Source: Cavenderia fasciculata (taxonomy: Eukaryota > Evosea > Eumycetozoa > Acytosteliales > Cavenderiaceae). From it: DNA of 64,000 bases. The notes beneath the pieces are model-generated. The model did no database searches, had not been told where the DNA came from, and saw nothing but the letters and a program-made list of their open reading frames with translations. The DNA lies in contig NW_004457711.1 of the NCBI RefSeq assembly GCF_000203815.1, positions 124,001 to 188,000 on the forward strand. The letters are read 5' to 3'. Made by a program: the position numbers and the translations under genes. Shown piece by piece: positions 1-11,469 of this stretch (positions are counted from its first letter, which is position 1; every line of letters starts with the position of its first letter).

Positions 1-1235
1 TTTGTTTTGATTGTCAACGATCCATAATATTGGTGATTCAGATTCTACAAACTTTCTAATCGTGCTTCGTAGTGTAGACGATGGATTAATAATAATTGAT
101 TCATCAATCGCTAATGGATCTTCTGATACTTTAATAAACATTGAAATTGGTTCCAAACATCTATTAAATGTATAAATTGATAATTTCTATAAATAAATAA
201 AATAAAGAAATAATTAATAAAGTACAATAATAATAATTCTTTTTTTCTATTACATACACGTAAATCAGAAGAACTAAAACTACCAATTAAATGACCATCA
301 TCATTGACAACAGCAATCTCTGTAATATGTTCATTATTTAATTTGTGTAGAGCGTCGATTACTTTTTGTGAAGAATTGATGGTAGTGATCGATTTGGAAA
401 GCAGTGACAATGAAGAGAGTGATGCACTTGACTTGTTTCCAAGTGCTTCAATATTGTCATAGATGAATTTAATGACATTTAATCTTGATACAATATCTAC
501 TACAACTGTTTCATTTGACATGATAGCAACTTGTGATACTCGTTGTGTCATGATATGAATTAATAATTGAATTGGTGAATTTACAAATAATGGTACAAAT
601 GGTTCTCTATTATATTCTAGAAAAATGATAGAGAGAGAAAATTAGTATATATATATATATATATATGTACTATGATATATAAGGTTTATAGCTTACTTAA
701 AACTTCAGCAACAGAAGTATTTGGAGCAAATTCATTGGTTGGTTGACTACCAAGAAAACTACAGACATCGACAATTGATAACATGCCAATGTATTGTTTG
801 TGTTGAAGATCGACGACGGGTAGTGAAGTTACATTATTTTCATTCATACGCATCAATGCATAGTCGAGTGTAGACAAACTGTCAATAGTTATTACATTGT
901 GTGTATCGTCACCCAAGATGTATTCAATGAGTGTATTTTGTAATAGATCGACTAGACTGATCGATGCATCGGTCGAATTGGACAATGATCTCGATCGCTT
1001 ATGATTGATTCCTCCAGACGATGATTGTAGTGATGAAGATGATGTAGATTGTTGTTGTTGAAATTGTTGTTGTTGTAACTGTAGTTGGTATTGTCTTCTT
1101 TCGTATTCAAGTATCTGTTGGATTTGGTCGTCTTCTATCGATGTCTTTTTAATCACCCAATAGATAACTGCTCCTGCTGCTCCACTTGCAAGTATCTTTA
1201 CTAATGTATTTAATGTACCTGATGTTATTAATGAC
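1..1235 (-). CDS. CBS-domain protein, 3' end outside the window
   Basis: Three exons are visible on the minus strand: 697-1235, 258-616 and 1-186, with introns 617-696 (GTAAGC...CTAG) and 187-257 (GTATGT...ATAG). The start is the ATG at 1235 (MSLITSG); the frame stays open upstream but has no other good start. A short hydrophobic segment with GAAGAVIYW near residues 18-30 suggests a membrane anchor, followed by a Gln/Ser-rich linker. Then come repeated CBS-like units: one around the motif LPVVDLQHKQYIGMLSIVDV and one around ITEIAVVNDDGHLIGSFSSSDLR, so tandem Bateman modules as in SNF4/AMPK-gamma-like nucleotide sensors. The C-terminus is missing. Family membership is seen in sequence; ligand and function are inference. 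Confidence 0.8.
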
Positions 1236-1380
1236 ATCTTTTTAAATAAATACAAATAAATATAAATAAATAAATAAATTAAAGTGGATGGATCGGTTGT
1301 TGGTCTTTGCAAAGTTTATATCTTCACTACTTTTTAAAAAAAAACATTTATTTTATTTTTTTTTGTAGAATCTATCTATC

Positions 1381-2952
1381 TTAAGAGGATGGAGGACCAC
1401 TATTATTATTATTTTGATTATTATTTTGATTAATATTAATATTTGGACAATAATCAGCAAGACATTCAATATGACAATCTTGAAGAGTATTATTATGTTT
1501 TGCATTGATGGCATGTTTTTCGTGACCGTCCATTGATTCGACGGTGAGAGCAAAACCAGTTGGTAATAGACCAGGTGTTGACATTGGTATACGTAGCCAT
1601 TGGCCAGAATTGTGTTCATCAAATTTCTCTGTTGCATCTACTGGTATCCATCCATGTGTAGAATCATAAAACTCGGCAATGCAATGTGATCCAAACTTTT
1701 TGGTATGTGCATCCAAACATGGATGGAATAGTCTACGAGCTGGTATACCTGCACTTCTACACAACATTACAAAAAAGAGTGCATGTCCTCCACACTCTAC
1801 ATATCTGAATCCACTTGATAGATATTGTTCAAGTGTAGGCCATTGCATACCAGGTTTAATCATTTCATAAGGTATATCACCAACCCATCTAGCTATTACC
1901 TTTGCTTTTTCTAATATTGTATAATTTTCTTTACCTCTTAATATTTCATTTCTAATTTCAATTATCTAAATATATAAAATAAGTATATTTAATTGGTATC
2001 TTTTTTTTGTGTGATTATTTATCGACCTTTGTTTTACCTTTGGATGAAATGGATCAATTTTAGCAGAAGTATGAGTTGTAATACCAAGATATTGAGATGG
2101 ATCATCTTTTGATAATTCCCATTGATCATTATAATGATTTGATGTTATTGGTTGTGGACTAAAGAATATATCCAAAGCATAGGTGATGGATGATGGAAGT
2201 GGACGAGGTAATTGTAAAGCAATATAGGTATTACAATTTCTATTGTATTTACCCAATATAGTGACACCTTGTTGTGGTGATAAAACATAAAAACTACCAT
2301 GACGTTGGAATGGCCTGTCTGGTGGCAGAATTAATTCTAAATTACCATCAGACATTAAATCACGATCGTTTGTAATAGGAGTACTCCATTGTAATCTTAA
2401 AACTTTAGAGACATTAAAATGATGATTAAGTGGTAATGATTTAATCTCTAATGATTGTTGTTGTAAATGTTGTGTTGATGATTCTAATATATCTATAATT
2501 CTTTGTCCATTCTCTGTTGGTTTTCTAAAGTTTCCTGGTTTTCTAAATAAAATAAAAAATAATTATTATTAATAACCTTTGTTTATAACATATATATCAA
2601 GTTGTTGTTTTATCATATATATATATGTATACCTAAAATCCCAACCACCAATACGACCTTGTTGTTTATTTACCCAAAAAACCCATTGTAAATCAGTATT
2701 GTGAAGTACAGTAAGATAGATATGACCATTGCCAATGACGGTTGCATCTTTGATACCTTGAAATGGACCAAAATTGAGTGACTGATTAAAGAATGATTGA
2801 ATTTGATCTTTGTTCATATTAACATTGGTTAGTTTGGTTGCTTCTTCAAAGTTGGCATGACAACAATGCAACATAAACGTTGATACTATATCTAATTCAC
2901 GATGACCTGTTGGTCTTCCCAAAGGTGCTAATTGTTTATGTTTGTTTGTCAT
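1381..2952 (-). CDS. transglutaminase-like fold protein
   Basis: Three exons (2633-2952, 2038-2542, 1381-1965) give a 469-aa protein; introns 2543-2632 and 1966-2037 keep phase. The first exon starts MTNKHKQLAPLG. The C-terminal third holds the cysteine-histidine-aspartate triad expected of the transglutaminase/PNGase superfamily: Cys in YVECGGHALFF, His in GSHCIAEFYD and Asp in GWIPVDAT, in the usual order and spacing. The tail is Asn-rich. The large N-terminal part is not recognised. Family knowledge suggests a cysteine hydrolase or transferase acting on amide bonds, but classical PNGase zinc cysteines were not seen, so the substrate is unknown. Confidence 0.75.
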
Positions 2953-3436
2953 TTTTAAAAAGAAAGAAATAAATAGAGAGAGAGAGAGATGATAATAAAG
3001 TTGTTTATAACTATGTATATATCTATCTAGGTATGAAATAGTAACTATAACTAATTAGTTACAAACTCATATATATTCCTTCCTTGCAGAGGTGGTAATT
3101 CATTAATTTACTTGAAAATATGAATTTTCTTTATAAATTTAATTTAATTTATCTTAAAGATTCTTCTTGATTGTGTGCTTTCGAGAATATATGTATTATC
3201 AATCACTCATATCTATCTATCTATCTATCTATCTATTTTACTTAAATTTAAATGATTGATTAACTTGACCAAAGCTTTGTGACTTGTTTGTCACCAATGG
3301 TGACCTCTGTCATAGAAAAAAATAATAACCAAAAATCGAAAAATTGTGTCGCTCAAAACGAACGACAGTTTGAATATTATTATTATTGTTGTTGTTTTGT
3401 AAATAGAGTTTAAATATATAGAGATAAATAAATAGG
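2953..3436. other. divergent intergenic region
   Basis: AT-rich spacer between two genes transcribed away from each other. It holds a GAGA run near 2975-2990, a short TCTA microsatellite at about 3212-3236 and a less AT-rich patch at about 3290-3370 that includes TGTCGCTC and AACGAACGACAG. It must contain both promoters; no coding sequence was seen. Confidence 0.6.
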
Positions 3437-4002
3437 ATGGGTCAATCAGTTTGCAGTAATAGAAGATTAAGAAATGTCAGAGTCAAGAGACAAAAGACTA
3501 AAGTATTTGAAGCTAATAGATTGAAAGATATTACCGATAAACTCGCAAAAGAACTTTCAGATCAATCTGGTGCTGAAGGTTAGTAGTACTATATAGTTTA
3601 AATATTTTAACAACAACAGTAGAGGATATACTATAGGTAGACTGCTAGTACTATACTATATATATGCTCTCTTTTATTGTTAGAAAAAAAAAAAAAAAAA
3701 AGAACAATCAACCGATCGATGACTTATACCATTTCAAATCTCATCGTTTATCCAATATCATATCTATAGCATTAAACATTCCACCAGAAATCCAAGCTTT
3801 ATCAATGCAAATCGACAAAAATAAACCAACTCCAGTTGATGACTCTGACGACGACGATGTATCAATGGACAAACCAAAGAAGAACAAAGTTGCAATTAAA
3901 AAGAAGTCGATAAAGAAGAAGAAATTGAACAGTAGACAAAAATCAAGAATTCAAGGTATCCATAGTGCTCAAAAGAAGGGTACTCAATTGCTCAAACATT
4001 AA
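3437..4002 (+). CDS. LLPH/YBL028C-like ribosome biogenesis protein
   Basis: Two exons, 3437-3578 and 3770-4002, joined across an intron with GTTAGT donor and CTATAG acceptor (phase 1), give 124 aa. The N-terminus MGQSVCSNRRLRNVRVKRQ is basic and resembles the start of the LLP-homologue/DUF2423 family (yeast YBL028C, human LLPH), nucleolar proteins of about 110-130 aa linked to 60S assembly. The middle has an acidic DDSDDDD patch, and the C-terminus is Lys/Arg-rich (KKSIKKKKLNSRQKSR), fitting nucleolar RNA binding. The length matches the family. Assignment rests on the N-terminal motif, basic tail and size, so it is probable rather than certain. Confidence 0.65.
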
Positions 4003-4525
4003 TAAATCAAACATATATATATATAATAATAATAGTCCTATTATTAGTTTTCTAAAAAAAATAATAATAATAATAATAATAATTATTGATAACAAAAAGT
4101 CAACAATTAAGATTAGATAGATAGGATAGATAGATAGATTTATGATTGATTAATATTGGTTGAGTGTTGTTGGTTGGGTGGGACTACAGATAAAAATATA
4201 AATATATAATTAAAATCGGTTCATTCACTGAGAGGTGAGGAGGAGTTGGAGGTGAAAAGTTTTAAAAAAGATCTTCGAAACTCAAACTCTTATTATTAAT
4301 TAAAGTAAAGGTCTTTGCTCATGATAATAAATTTATTATATCATCATTAGAGAGAAAAGAGAAAGAGAAAAGAGAAAGAGAAAAGAGAGCAAAGGAGGAG
4401 ATCAACTAGTCTACAACAAAGATTATAATCAATCATCACAGAGAGATAGAGAAGGAGAAGAGTCATTAAGGCAAACAGTTTAAACTGTGTATATATATAT
4501 ATAAACAAACAACTTTTATCATATA
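4003..4525. other. intergenic region upstream of ARL1
   Basis: AT-rich spacer with A-runs, a GATA microsatellite near 4110-4138, and GAGAAA purine repeats at about 4350-4400. It contains the 3' end of the upstream gene and the ARL1 promoter. No coding sequence was seen. Confidence 0.6.
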
Positions 4526-5520
4526 ATGGGTATGTAGTCTCCAAATCATCATATTGTACTTCTTCTAAAAAGGATGACAAACCTGATGGTGTAACAACTA
4601 CTCCTAAAACAACAACCAACCAAAAAAAAAAGAAAGAAGATCCATCAGACAATTACAAGAACATTGACATAATAGATAATATACAAACAACAACTAATCA
4701 TCAATATATATATATATAACTATTTAGGTAATCTATTCTCATCGATGTTCTTTAGATTATTTGGTAATAAAGATGTTCGTATTCTTATATTGGGTTTGGA
4801 TAGTGCAGGCAAAACTACTATATTATATAAATTACAATGCGGTGAAGTCTTAACAACTATACCTAGTATGTACGATTATTGATAGCAGACAGACAACACA
4901 CATCATCATTGTTGTTTGTCTGTCAGATGACAATATATTAGAATGAAACAACAACAACAAGACACTAACAACCAACCAAACCATCAATCACATATTAAAC
5001 TATAATAATAGCTATTGGGTTCAACGTCGAGACTGTATCATATAAAAATATTAGATTCCAAGGTTTGTATAATAGAGAAAAGAAAGAAAGAGATAGAAAT
5101 GATAAAGATGGATGGATGGAAGGATGTTTGTTAACACTTTTATATATTTGTTGATGTTTAGTTTGGGATTTAGGAGGACAAAGTGCGATAAGGCCATATT
5201 GGCGTTGTTACTATCCAAATACAAATGCAATTATATATGTAGTGGATAGTAGTGATCCAGATAGATTGGGAATAGCCAATGAAGAGTTGGTGGCAATGTT
5301 ATCAGAGGAGGAACTAAAGACGACTCCTCTTTTGGTATTTGCAAACAAACAAGATCTACCCGGTGCATTGACAGAGGCACAGGTATCAGAAGGCTTAAAA
5401 CTAAGTCAACTTAAAAATAGACAATGGTCGATCGTAAAGACATCTGCCATTAAAGGTGTTGGTTTATATGAAGGTTTGGATTGGTTAGTAAATATCATTT
5501 CTTCTGGTGCTGCTGGTTAA
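4526..5520 (+). CDS. arl1: ADP-ribosylation factor-like GTPase ARL1
   Basis: Four exons (4526-4529, 4728-4865, 5012-5062, 5162-5520) give a 183-aa small GTPase. Exon 1 is only ATGG; joining to GTAATC gives the myristoylation-type start [14 protein letters not shown]. Nucleotide-binding motifs are intact: [10 protein letters not shown] (P loop), the TIGFNVE switch I, WDLGGQ (switch II), NKQD and TSA. The stretch [19 protein letters not shown] is diagnostic of ARL1 rather than ARF1. ARL1 acts at the trans-Golgi, recruiting GRIP-domain golgins. Intron 1 (4530-4727) contains a perfect 128-bp copy of coding sequence from the gene at 62 kb; the donor GTATGT is made of four intron bases plus the first two bases of that copy. 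Confidence 0.95.
4534..4661 (+). repeat. 128-bp perfect copy of exon sequence inside ARL1 intron 1
   Basis: Base-for-base identical to 62168-62295, including a run of ten A residues, in the same orientation, 57.6 kb away. At 62 kb the segment is in-frame coding (begins VVSKSSYC, ends PSDNYK); here it lies in an intron. Flanks on both sides are unrelated, and there is no obvious target-site duplication, poly-A tail or terminal repeat. Confidence 0.95.
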
Positions 5521-5952
5521 CAAATAATAATAATAATAATAATAATCTTTATAGGATATATATTAAATAATAATAATCAAAATAATAATAATAATAATAA
5601 TAATAACTATAGTAATAATAATAATAATAATAATAATGAATAGAGAGATTGGGCATACATATTTTTAAACAACAACAAAAAAAAAGAGGCACTATCAATA
5701 ATATCATATGATACCAAACTTTATTCATCGAATTTCCAATCCCCCCCAACTACTACTTACATCCATCATCATCATCATCATCTTTATCTTTTACCAAACC
5801 AATTTAAATATTTACAACATGATCACATATAAATTTCATTAAAGCAATACTCTACTATAAAAAGTATTTGTCTTTTTAAAAACTAGATTAGATATATTTG
5901 CAATCTTCTTCGATCAACAATCAAATCGATTTCATTTTTTTTTAAAAATTTA
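5521..5952. other. intergenic region downstream of ARL1
   Basis: Made mostly of AAT and ATC trinucleotide repeats (about 5527-5638 and 5760-5782) and A/T runs. Contains the 3' UTR of ARL1; no gene seen. Confidence 0.6.
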
Positions 5953-6176
5953 ATGTACAGGGGTTGTTGAGACGATCATCAGTTTTCTATTCCGAAGGTA
6001 TTCACAATCACCATTGGTGGTTTATGTTTTGTATCAAAGAGAATGATAATGATACTAATCAGTTTATTCCTATTCTTTTATTTTTCTTGGATTTATTAGC
6101 AACACACAATGAGATGGAATGGGAAGGAGTACCCGCACAACCAACAATACCAAATGTTATTGTTAACATCAACTAA
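5953..6176 (+). CDS. possible small mitochondrial protein, start unresolved
   Basis: Two coding-like blocks, 5961-6030 and 6100-6176, are joined by an intron-like stretch 6031-6099 with a GTATCA donor, a long pyrimidine tract and a TTATTAG acceptor. Phase is kept (T plus CA), giving LLRRSSVFYSEGIHNHHWWF then MFSTHNEMEWEG and a short tail. Arg/Ser-rich onset and tryptophans resemble tiny inner-membrane subunits of respiratory complexes, but I do not recognise a family. The nearest ATG (5953, MYRG) lies in another frame, separated by a run of four G. Either a first exon is upstream and unseen, or the G run has a one-base error. Could be a chance ORF. Confidence 0.35.
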
Positions 6177-6279
6177 AATACATATTTACATGTGATCACA
6201 TAATTAATAATTAAATAATAATCAAATAATCAATAATAATAATAATAATGAATATTTAGCAACTATTAATAATAATTAT

Positions 6280-6429
6280 ATGACATTTTTCAAGTTATTA
6301 ATCATGGAACCACTTACCAAAACATTCGTCAGATCTGCACTTTCATCAATCTCTTCTTTTGTAGGAGTATCTAATTTGAAAAAGAGTGATGATCAATTAA
6401 TAATCATCAATAATCCTACTACTACTTCA

Positions 6430-6461
<32 letters not shown>

Positions 6462-7986
6462 GACTGCAGTTGTAGATAGAACCATTCAAATCATCAATGA
6501 AAAAGGTGAAATGAAACCATATGTAGTTCCAATGTATGTTGAAAAGACAATTATCTATCAATTGTGTCAATCTTATCAACCGGCTAGAAAGGATCTATCG
6601 ATGGTATGTTGGCGTTGGCATAGAATGGTACAACAATTCAACTCGGATTTGGGATCGGTCAAACTTACCGATAGGGTTGAACAGTCGATACGTCGTGCCA
6701 ACATACTCAATGAAACGACCAATATGTTTCATATGGGTGTCTCCAAGATCATAGTACCATGTTCATTCTTTTCAACGGTCAAGAATATTGTATTTGCCAC
6801 CACCTCACTACGTTCACTAGAGGTTAGTTTTCTTCCAAAGGATTTCAGTCGCCGTGGAGGTGTCAAAACATCAATCGACCATTTTGGAGAGTTCCTCGAT
6901 CGTCTAGAGGAACATCAAATTAAAAGACTTTGTTTCAAATCAAAGATTACTATTGTTAATTATGACTTTTCCAGTCTCAAATATTTGTTGGGTCACAAAT
7001 GTTTTGCATCATTACAATCTTTTAAAATGGAGATGGCTCCACCTCGTTTTGCTGTACTGTCAGAGTACCTCCCATTCAACCATCTCGTTCATCTACATCT
7101 AGATGTTAAACCATCGGTTGATAACTTTCAAATCGATTTGATTTGTATTCTAACGTGCCCGTCGGTCATTGACAATCTTGAGACACTCTATCTCAATGAA
7201 CACAATCATGTCCCATGGACTATGTTGTCGGGGCATACCTTTAAAAAGTTGCATACCTTTGGTATCACCAATCCAAAGATTAAACAGTCACAAGGGTTTA
7301 TTGATTTTGTCAAGTTACAAACATCCATCCAAAAACTAGACACTGTCATCTACTCGCAACAAAGAACGTATCCAATCTTTTTGCAATCTAATATCACTGA
7401 TTACAGTGTTCATTTTGATTACATTGTTCCTGCGTTCCATGCGAACATTCAAACTATGCATGTCGACTTTCTATACAACCGTGAAGCATTTACCACATTC
7501 TTTGGTGCCAGTGCTGACGTTCTCCCACTCTTGCAAGACCTGACCATTTCGTGTTACTCTATGGCCAATGTTGAGAGAATTGCCGAGTTTATCGATAAAC
7601 ATACCAAGATCTATCGTGTATCGATGCGACACCAAATAGCTACCAAAGAACAAGTACAATCATTCTATTTGACCAATGGTGGGTTCTTTGACACGTTATC
7701 CAAACCAACATCATCGGTACGAGAATTAAAGATCCAAACCTTTTCAAACTTTGAAGATGTCAAACCTCTCATCGAACGTGTCAACAATAGTTCCATCAAT
7801 AGTTTTACATTTTCAATTCCAAAATCACAATCAATCTCTTTAGGTTCAACACCACCAACAACAGACACTTACTACCAAACACTTACTAAACTCTATCATA
7901 TCATCCGTGAAGGCTGTGAATATCAACCATTTCCAATATTTACATTACTTAAAAAACTAAATGATCCTTTTAAAAATATTAAATAA
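6280..7986 (+). CDS. F-box/LRR-like dictyostelid family protein
   Basis: Single-exon gene of 568 aa from the ATG at 6280 (a second Met lies at 6304). After a Thr-rich run encoded by ACT/ACC repeats (about residues 45-62), the segment around LCQSYQPARKDLSMVCWRWH looks like a divergent F-box helix bundle, with the typical late W-R-x-H. The rest is a long series of weak leucine-rich units such as SLRSLEVSFLP, HLVHLHLDV and LETLYLNEHN. This architecture fits the large, fast-evolving dictyostelid F-box-like families that act as SCF substrate receptors. F-box identity is an inference from pattern only; the target is unknown. No introns. Confidence 0.6.
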
Positions 7987-8218
7987 AATAAAACAAACTA
8001 TCAAATTGATATTATTATCCATCTTTTCATCAACGTGCCCGAAAAAAAAAAATTAAAAAAAAAAAAAAAAAATAGAAAAAAAACGAACGAGTCGATTTGT
8101 ATCATTATTTTCTCTTATTATTTAATTGATTTATTACCTCACTCCCTTTATTTATATATATATATTGTATAGTTTATTAAGTTAAACAATACACTAGTAG
8201 AAAGAGAGAGAGAGAGAA

Positions 8219-11128
8219 ATGTCAAGTGGTAATTCAAGAATTATAGATTTACTGCAATTGCAGAATCTAACAAAGAGAGATCCACCTGCCTACAAGGAAG
8301 AGTTTAAACTTCAATATCAACATTATCTTACTCAATTACAAATCTTTCAATTAAAACCAACTAAAGATTTTAAATCTTTCTCTCAATTGGTTAGTTATTT
8401 ATCTCATGTATGTTTAGTTTAAGAAGAAGAAAAAAAGCAGTAGACTTATATAAGTTTATATATTTACAAACAAATCAATCTCTATTTATTTACTTTTATC
8501 TATATATATATATATATATATATTTTAGGTAAGTGCATGTTATCCAGAAGATATGAAAGACTTTCCAAAACAAATATGTGATTTATTAGAGAATAGTTGT
8601 ACCAACTTTGAACCAGAGTTGAGACGTGTATTGGTTAAATCATTGATTTTAATGCGTAACAAAAACATGATGCAACAGATACCGTTGTTGTCTCTCTTTT
8701 TCAAATTGTTCCGTGTACACGACAAACCACTTCGTAAACTTCTCTACTCGTACATTGTCGCCGACATTAAAAATACAAACATCAAGCAAAAGAATGTCAA
8801 ACTCAACAAATCACTTCAAAACTTTATGTTTACAATGATGTCTGATCCTTCTGAAATTGCTACTGTCATGTCTCTCAAAGTTATGATTGATTTATTTAAA
8901 AGAAAGATTTGGTAAATATTTATATATATATAGACATAAAAAATAGTATTCTTTTTTTAAAATAATATTAATAATATTATTTTCTATTTTCTCTATTTTT
9001 TTATAGGCATGATATTAAAACAGTAAATGTAATTGCAAGTGCAGTATTTTCAAAGAATGGTAAGATTGTATCAACTGCATTAAACTTTTTCCTCAAGATT
9101 GATGGTGACAAGACCGACGATGAAGAAAAAGAGGCAGCTGAACGTGAAAAGGAGGCCAAGGCCGAGATGAAGGCTCAATCACTCTCAAACAAGGTCTCTA
9201 AAAAGACACGTTCCGGTAAACGTCGTTACGAAAAGTCAAAGGATAAATTCAAGAAACTCAAGGAACAAAATCAAGGACGTAGCAATCCCAACTTCCCCGC
9301 CATTGAGTTGATCCACGACCCACAGGGATACGCCGAACGTCTCTTTTCTCAACTCCGTCGTTCCACTGAAAAGTATGACAATCGTCTCTTGATGATGAAC
9401 TTTATCGCTCGTCTCGTGTCGACACATAAATTGTTGCTCTACAACTTTTACCCATACATTCAAAAGCTTCTCACACCAAGTCAAAAGAATATCACCTATA
9501 TATTGGCTGTTGCCGCACAGGCCTGTCACGAGTTGGTCGACCCCGACATTCTCAAACCTGTCATTCGAAACATTGCCAAATACTTTGCCAACGATGGGTC
9601 CAACCCAGAGGTCATTGCCATCGGTCTCAACACGATCCGTGCTATCTGCTCGAGAGCTCCACTTGCCATGGAATCGCAGCTCTTGCACGATCTCATCCAA
9701 TACAAGGACAACAAGGAGAAGGGTGTCAAGATGGCCGGTCGTAGTCTTCTCTTGTTCTTTAGAGAGGTTGCTCCACATCTCCTCCCCAAGAAGGAGCGTG
9801 GCAGAGACGGTCACAAAAAGATGCAGGCTCCTGTCCTCCAATTCGGTCAACAAAAGGTTAGTCAAGGTGTCGAAGGTGTCGAACTTCTCTACGATGAAGA
9901 ATTAAACAAAGCTTTGGAGAAATATGAAGCTGGAGAATGGAGTGAAGAAGAAGAAGAAGATTCTGATCAAGAAGGTTGGAATGATGTTGAAGCTTCAGAT
10001 GATCAAGATGATGATGGTGAATGGGAATCTGTCAGTGGTGAAGAAGAAGTAGAAGAAGGTGACCAAGATGAATGGGAATCTGTCAGTGGTGATGAAGATG
10101 ATGATGATGAAGAAGATTGGAAAGATGTTGATGAAGAATTAATAGATCAAATTAATAATGGTGAGTGGGAAGAAGTTGATGAAAATGAAGATAGTGATGA
10201 TGAAGAGGAAGAAGAAGAAGAAGAAGAGGAACAACAAGAAGGAGAAGAAGTTGGTCAAGAGTCATCTGGTGCAGCATTTGAAGGTACTGCCAATATCAAG
10301 GATATGTTAAAGTTACAAGCCAAACAACAAAAACAAATTCAACAAGACAAGCAAGAAATTAACAAAAAGAAACAACAAGAACAATCAAAGAAACAAGTTG
10401 CCACCACTGCTACCACCACCACCAACAACAACAAGAAGAGACAAATTCAAAAAGAGGAAGAATCAGAAGAGGAAGAATCTGAAGATGACGACCAAGATGA
10501 ATGGGAATCTGTCAGTGAAGACGAAGAAGAAGGTGAGGATGATGATGGTGAATGGGAATCTGTCAGTGATGATGAAGAGATCCAACAACAACAACAACAA
10601 CAAGATGAAGATGAAGAAAAAGAAAAGAAAAAACAAGAAGAAAAGAAAAAGAAACAAGAAGAAAAGAAAAAACAAGATGCACTTGACAAGGAAAAGGTTG
10701 ATTTGGACAGAATTTTAACAGACGAGGATTTGGCAAAGATTCAAAAATTGAGAATGATTAAAGATGTCATTGAAAAGAAGCGCAAGATTGAAGATATGGA
10801 TGACCTTGAAGATCAAGGTAGCGATATGGACGACGATGACAATCCACTTGGTATCATTGATCCAGACAATTTGATTGGTGATCACAAGAAAAAGAGACAA
10901 ACCAGACAAGAAAGATTGGATGGTGTCTTGCAAGGTAGAGCAGATAGAGGAGAGTATGGTGCCAAGAAGGCTCGTCGTGAAAAGTCTGGTAACTCTATGA
11001 GAAACGAAGAACAAGCCAAACGTAACAAACCATTCCTTTTGGTTAAACAAGCTGATAGAATTAGAAAGAAACAATTCATGTCTCTCAGAGATAAACAAAT
11101 GGCCAGATCAAAACCAAATGATTATTAA
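8219..11128 (+). CDS. sdad1: SDA1 homologue, 60S ribosome biogenesis factor
   Basis: Three exons (8219-8407, 8529-8911, 9007-11128) encode 897 aa. The N-terminal half matches the SDA1/NUC130 family: LRRVLVKSLILMRNKNM, FRVHDKPLRKLLYSYIVADI and KRRYEKSKDKFKKLK, followed by an armadillo-like region. SDA1 is a nuclear protein needed for 60S export and actin-linked growth control in yeast. The C-terminal third has a long acidic, Gln- and Lys-rich linker in which an EWESVS-type motif recurs at least four times, then a conserved basic tail ending KARREKSGNSMRNEEQAKRN and MARSKPNDY. An AATAAA signal lies just past the stop. The codons of the core exon are clearly richer in C than the linker. Confidence 0.93.
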
Positions 11129-11469
11129 AAATAAATATATATTTTTTTTTAAAAAATACGTTTTCAAGTGAGGTCGATGACCGGGGTTATCCATGACTTC
11201 TTTCTTTTCATATTTATTTATTTTTTATTAAAAAACAACAAATATTTCTAAATTGTTTTGGTGCATTAAATGAAAAGCTATTATTTTAAATAAAGGTTCA
11301 AGGTGAACATACCATTTCAAATAATTAAAGAGAAAAATAGAGATAATATAAATCACACCTAAAACAATTTAGAAATATTTAACCCTCTATCATTTTACCT
11401 TTTACCTATTTTCTCATTTAACAAATCATAAATTTTTTCAGGCATTTACCTTATCTTCTCATCAAATGG
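11129..11469. other. intergenic region with an inverted repeat
   Basis: AT-rich spacer between SDA1 and a microprotein gene. Besides the 11240-11380 inverted repeat it has a stretch near 11390-11410 matching the 5' flank of the second microprotein gene (both contain TCTATCATTTTACCTTTT), showing that the duplicated block begins upstream of the coding part. Confidence 0.6.
11240..11380. repeat. MITE-like element with 24-bp inverted ends
   Basis: Left arm 11240-11263 (AAATATTTCTAAATTGTTTT then GGTG) and right arm 11356-11380 are reverse complements with a single one-base gap, enclosing about 92 bp of non-coding DNA. Both sides show AAC next to the arm, a possible 3-bp target duplication. It could be a miniature DNA transposon or the stem of a structured RNA; no second copy was found in the window. 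Confidence 0.45.

Noticed and set aside
3212-3236. Short TCTA/GATA microsatellites here and near 4110, 54000 and 61545
   Set aside because: Common dictyostelid simple repeats; not spaced by unique sequence, so not a CRISPR-like array.
4347-4652. 101-codon minus-strand frame across ARL1 exon 1
   Set aside because: Composed of A/T repeats and the reverse of the 128-bp copy; low complexity, and it covers a verified exon-intron boundary.
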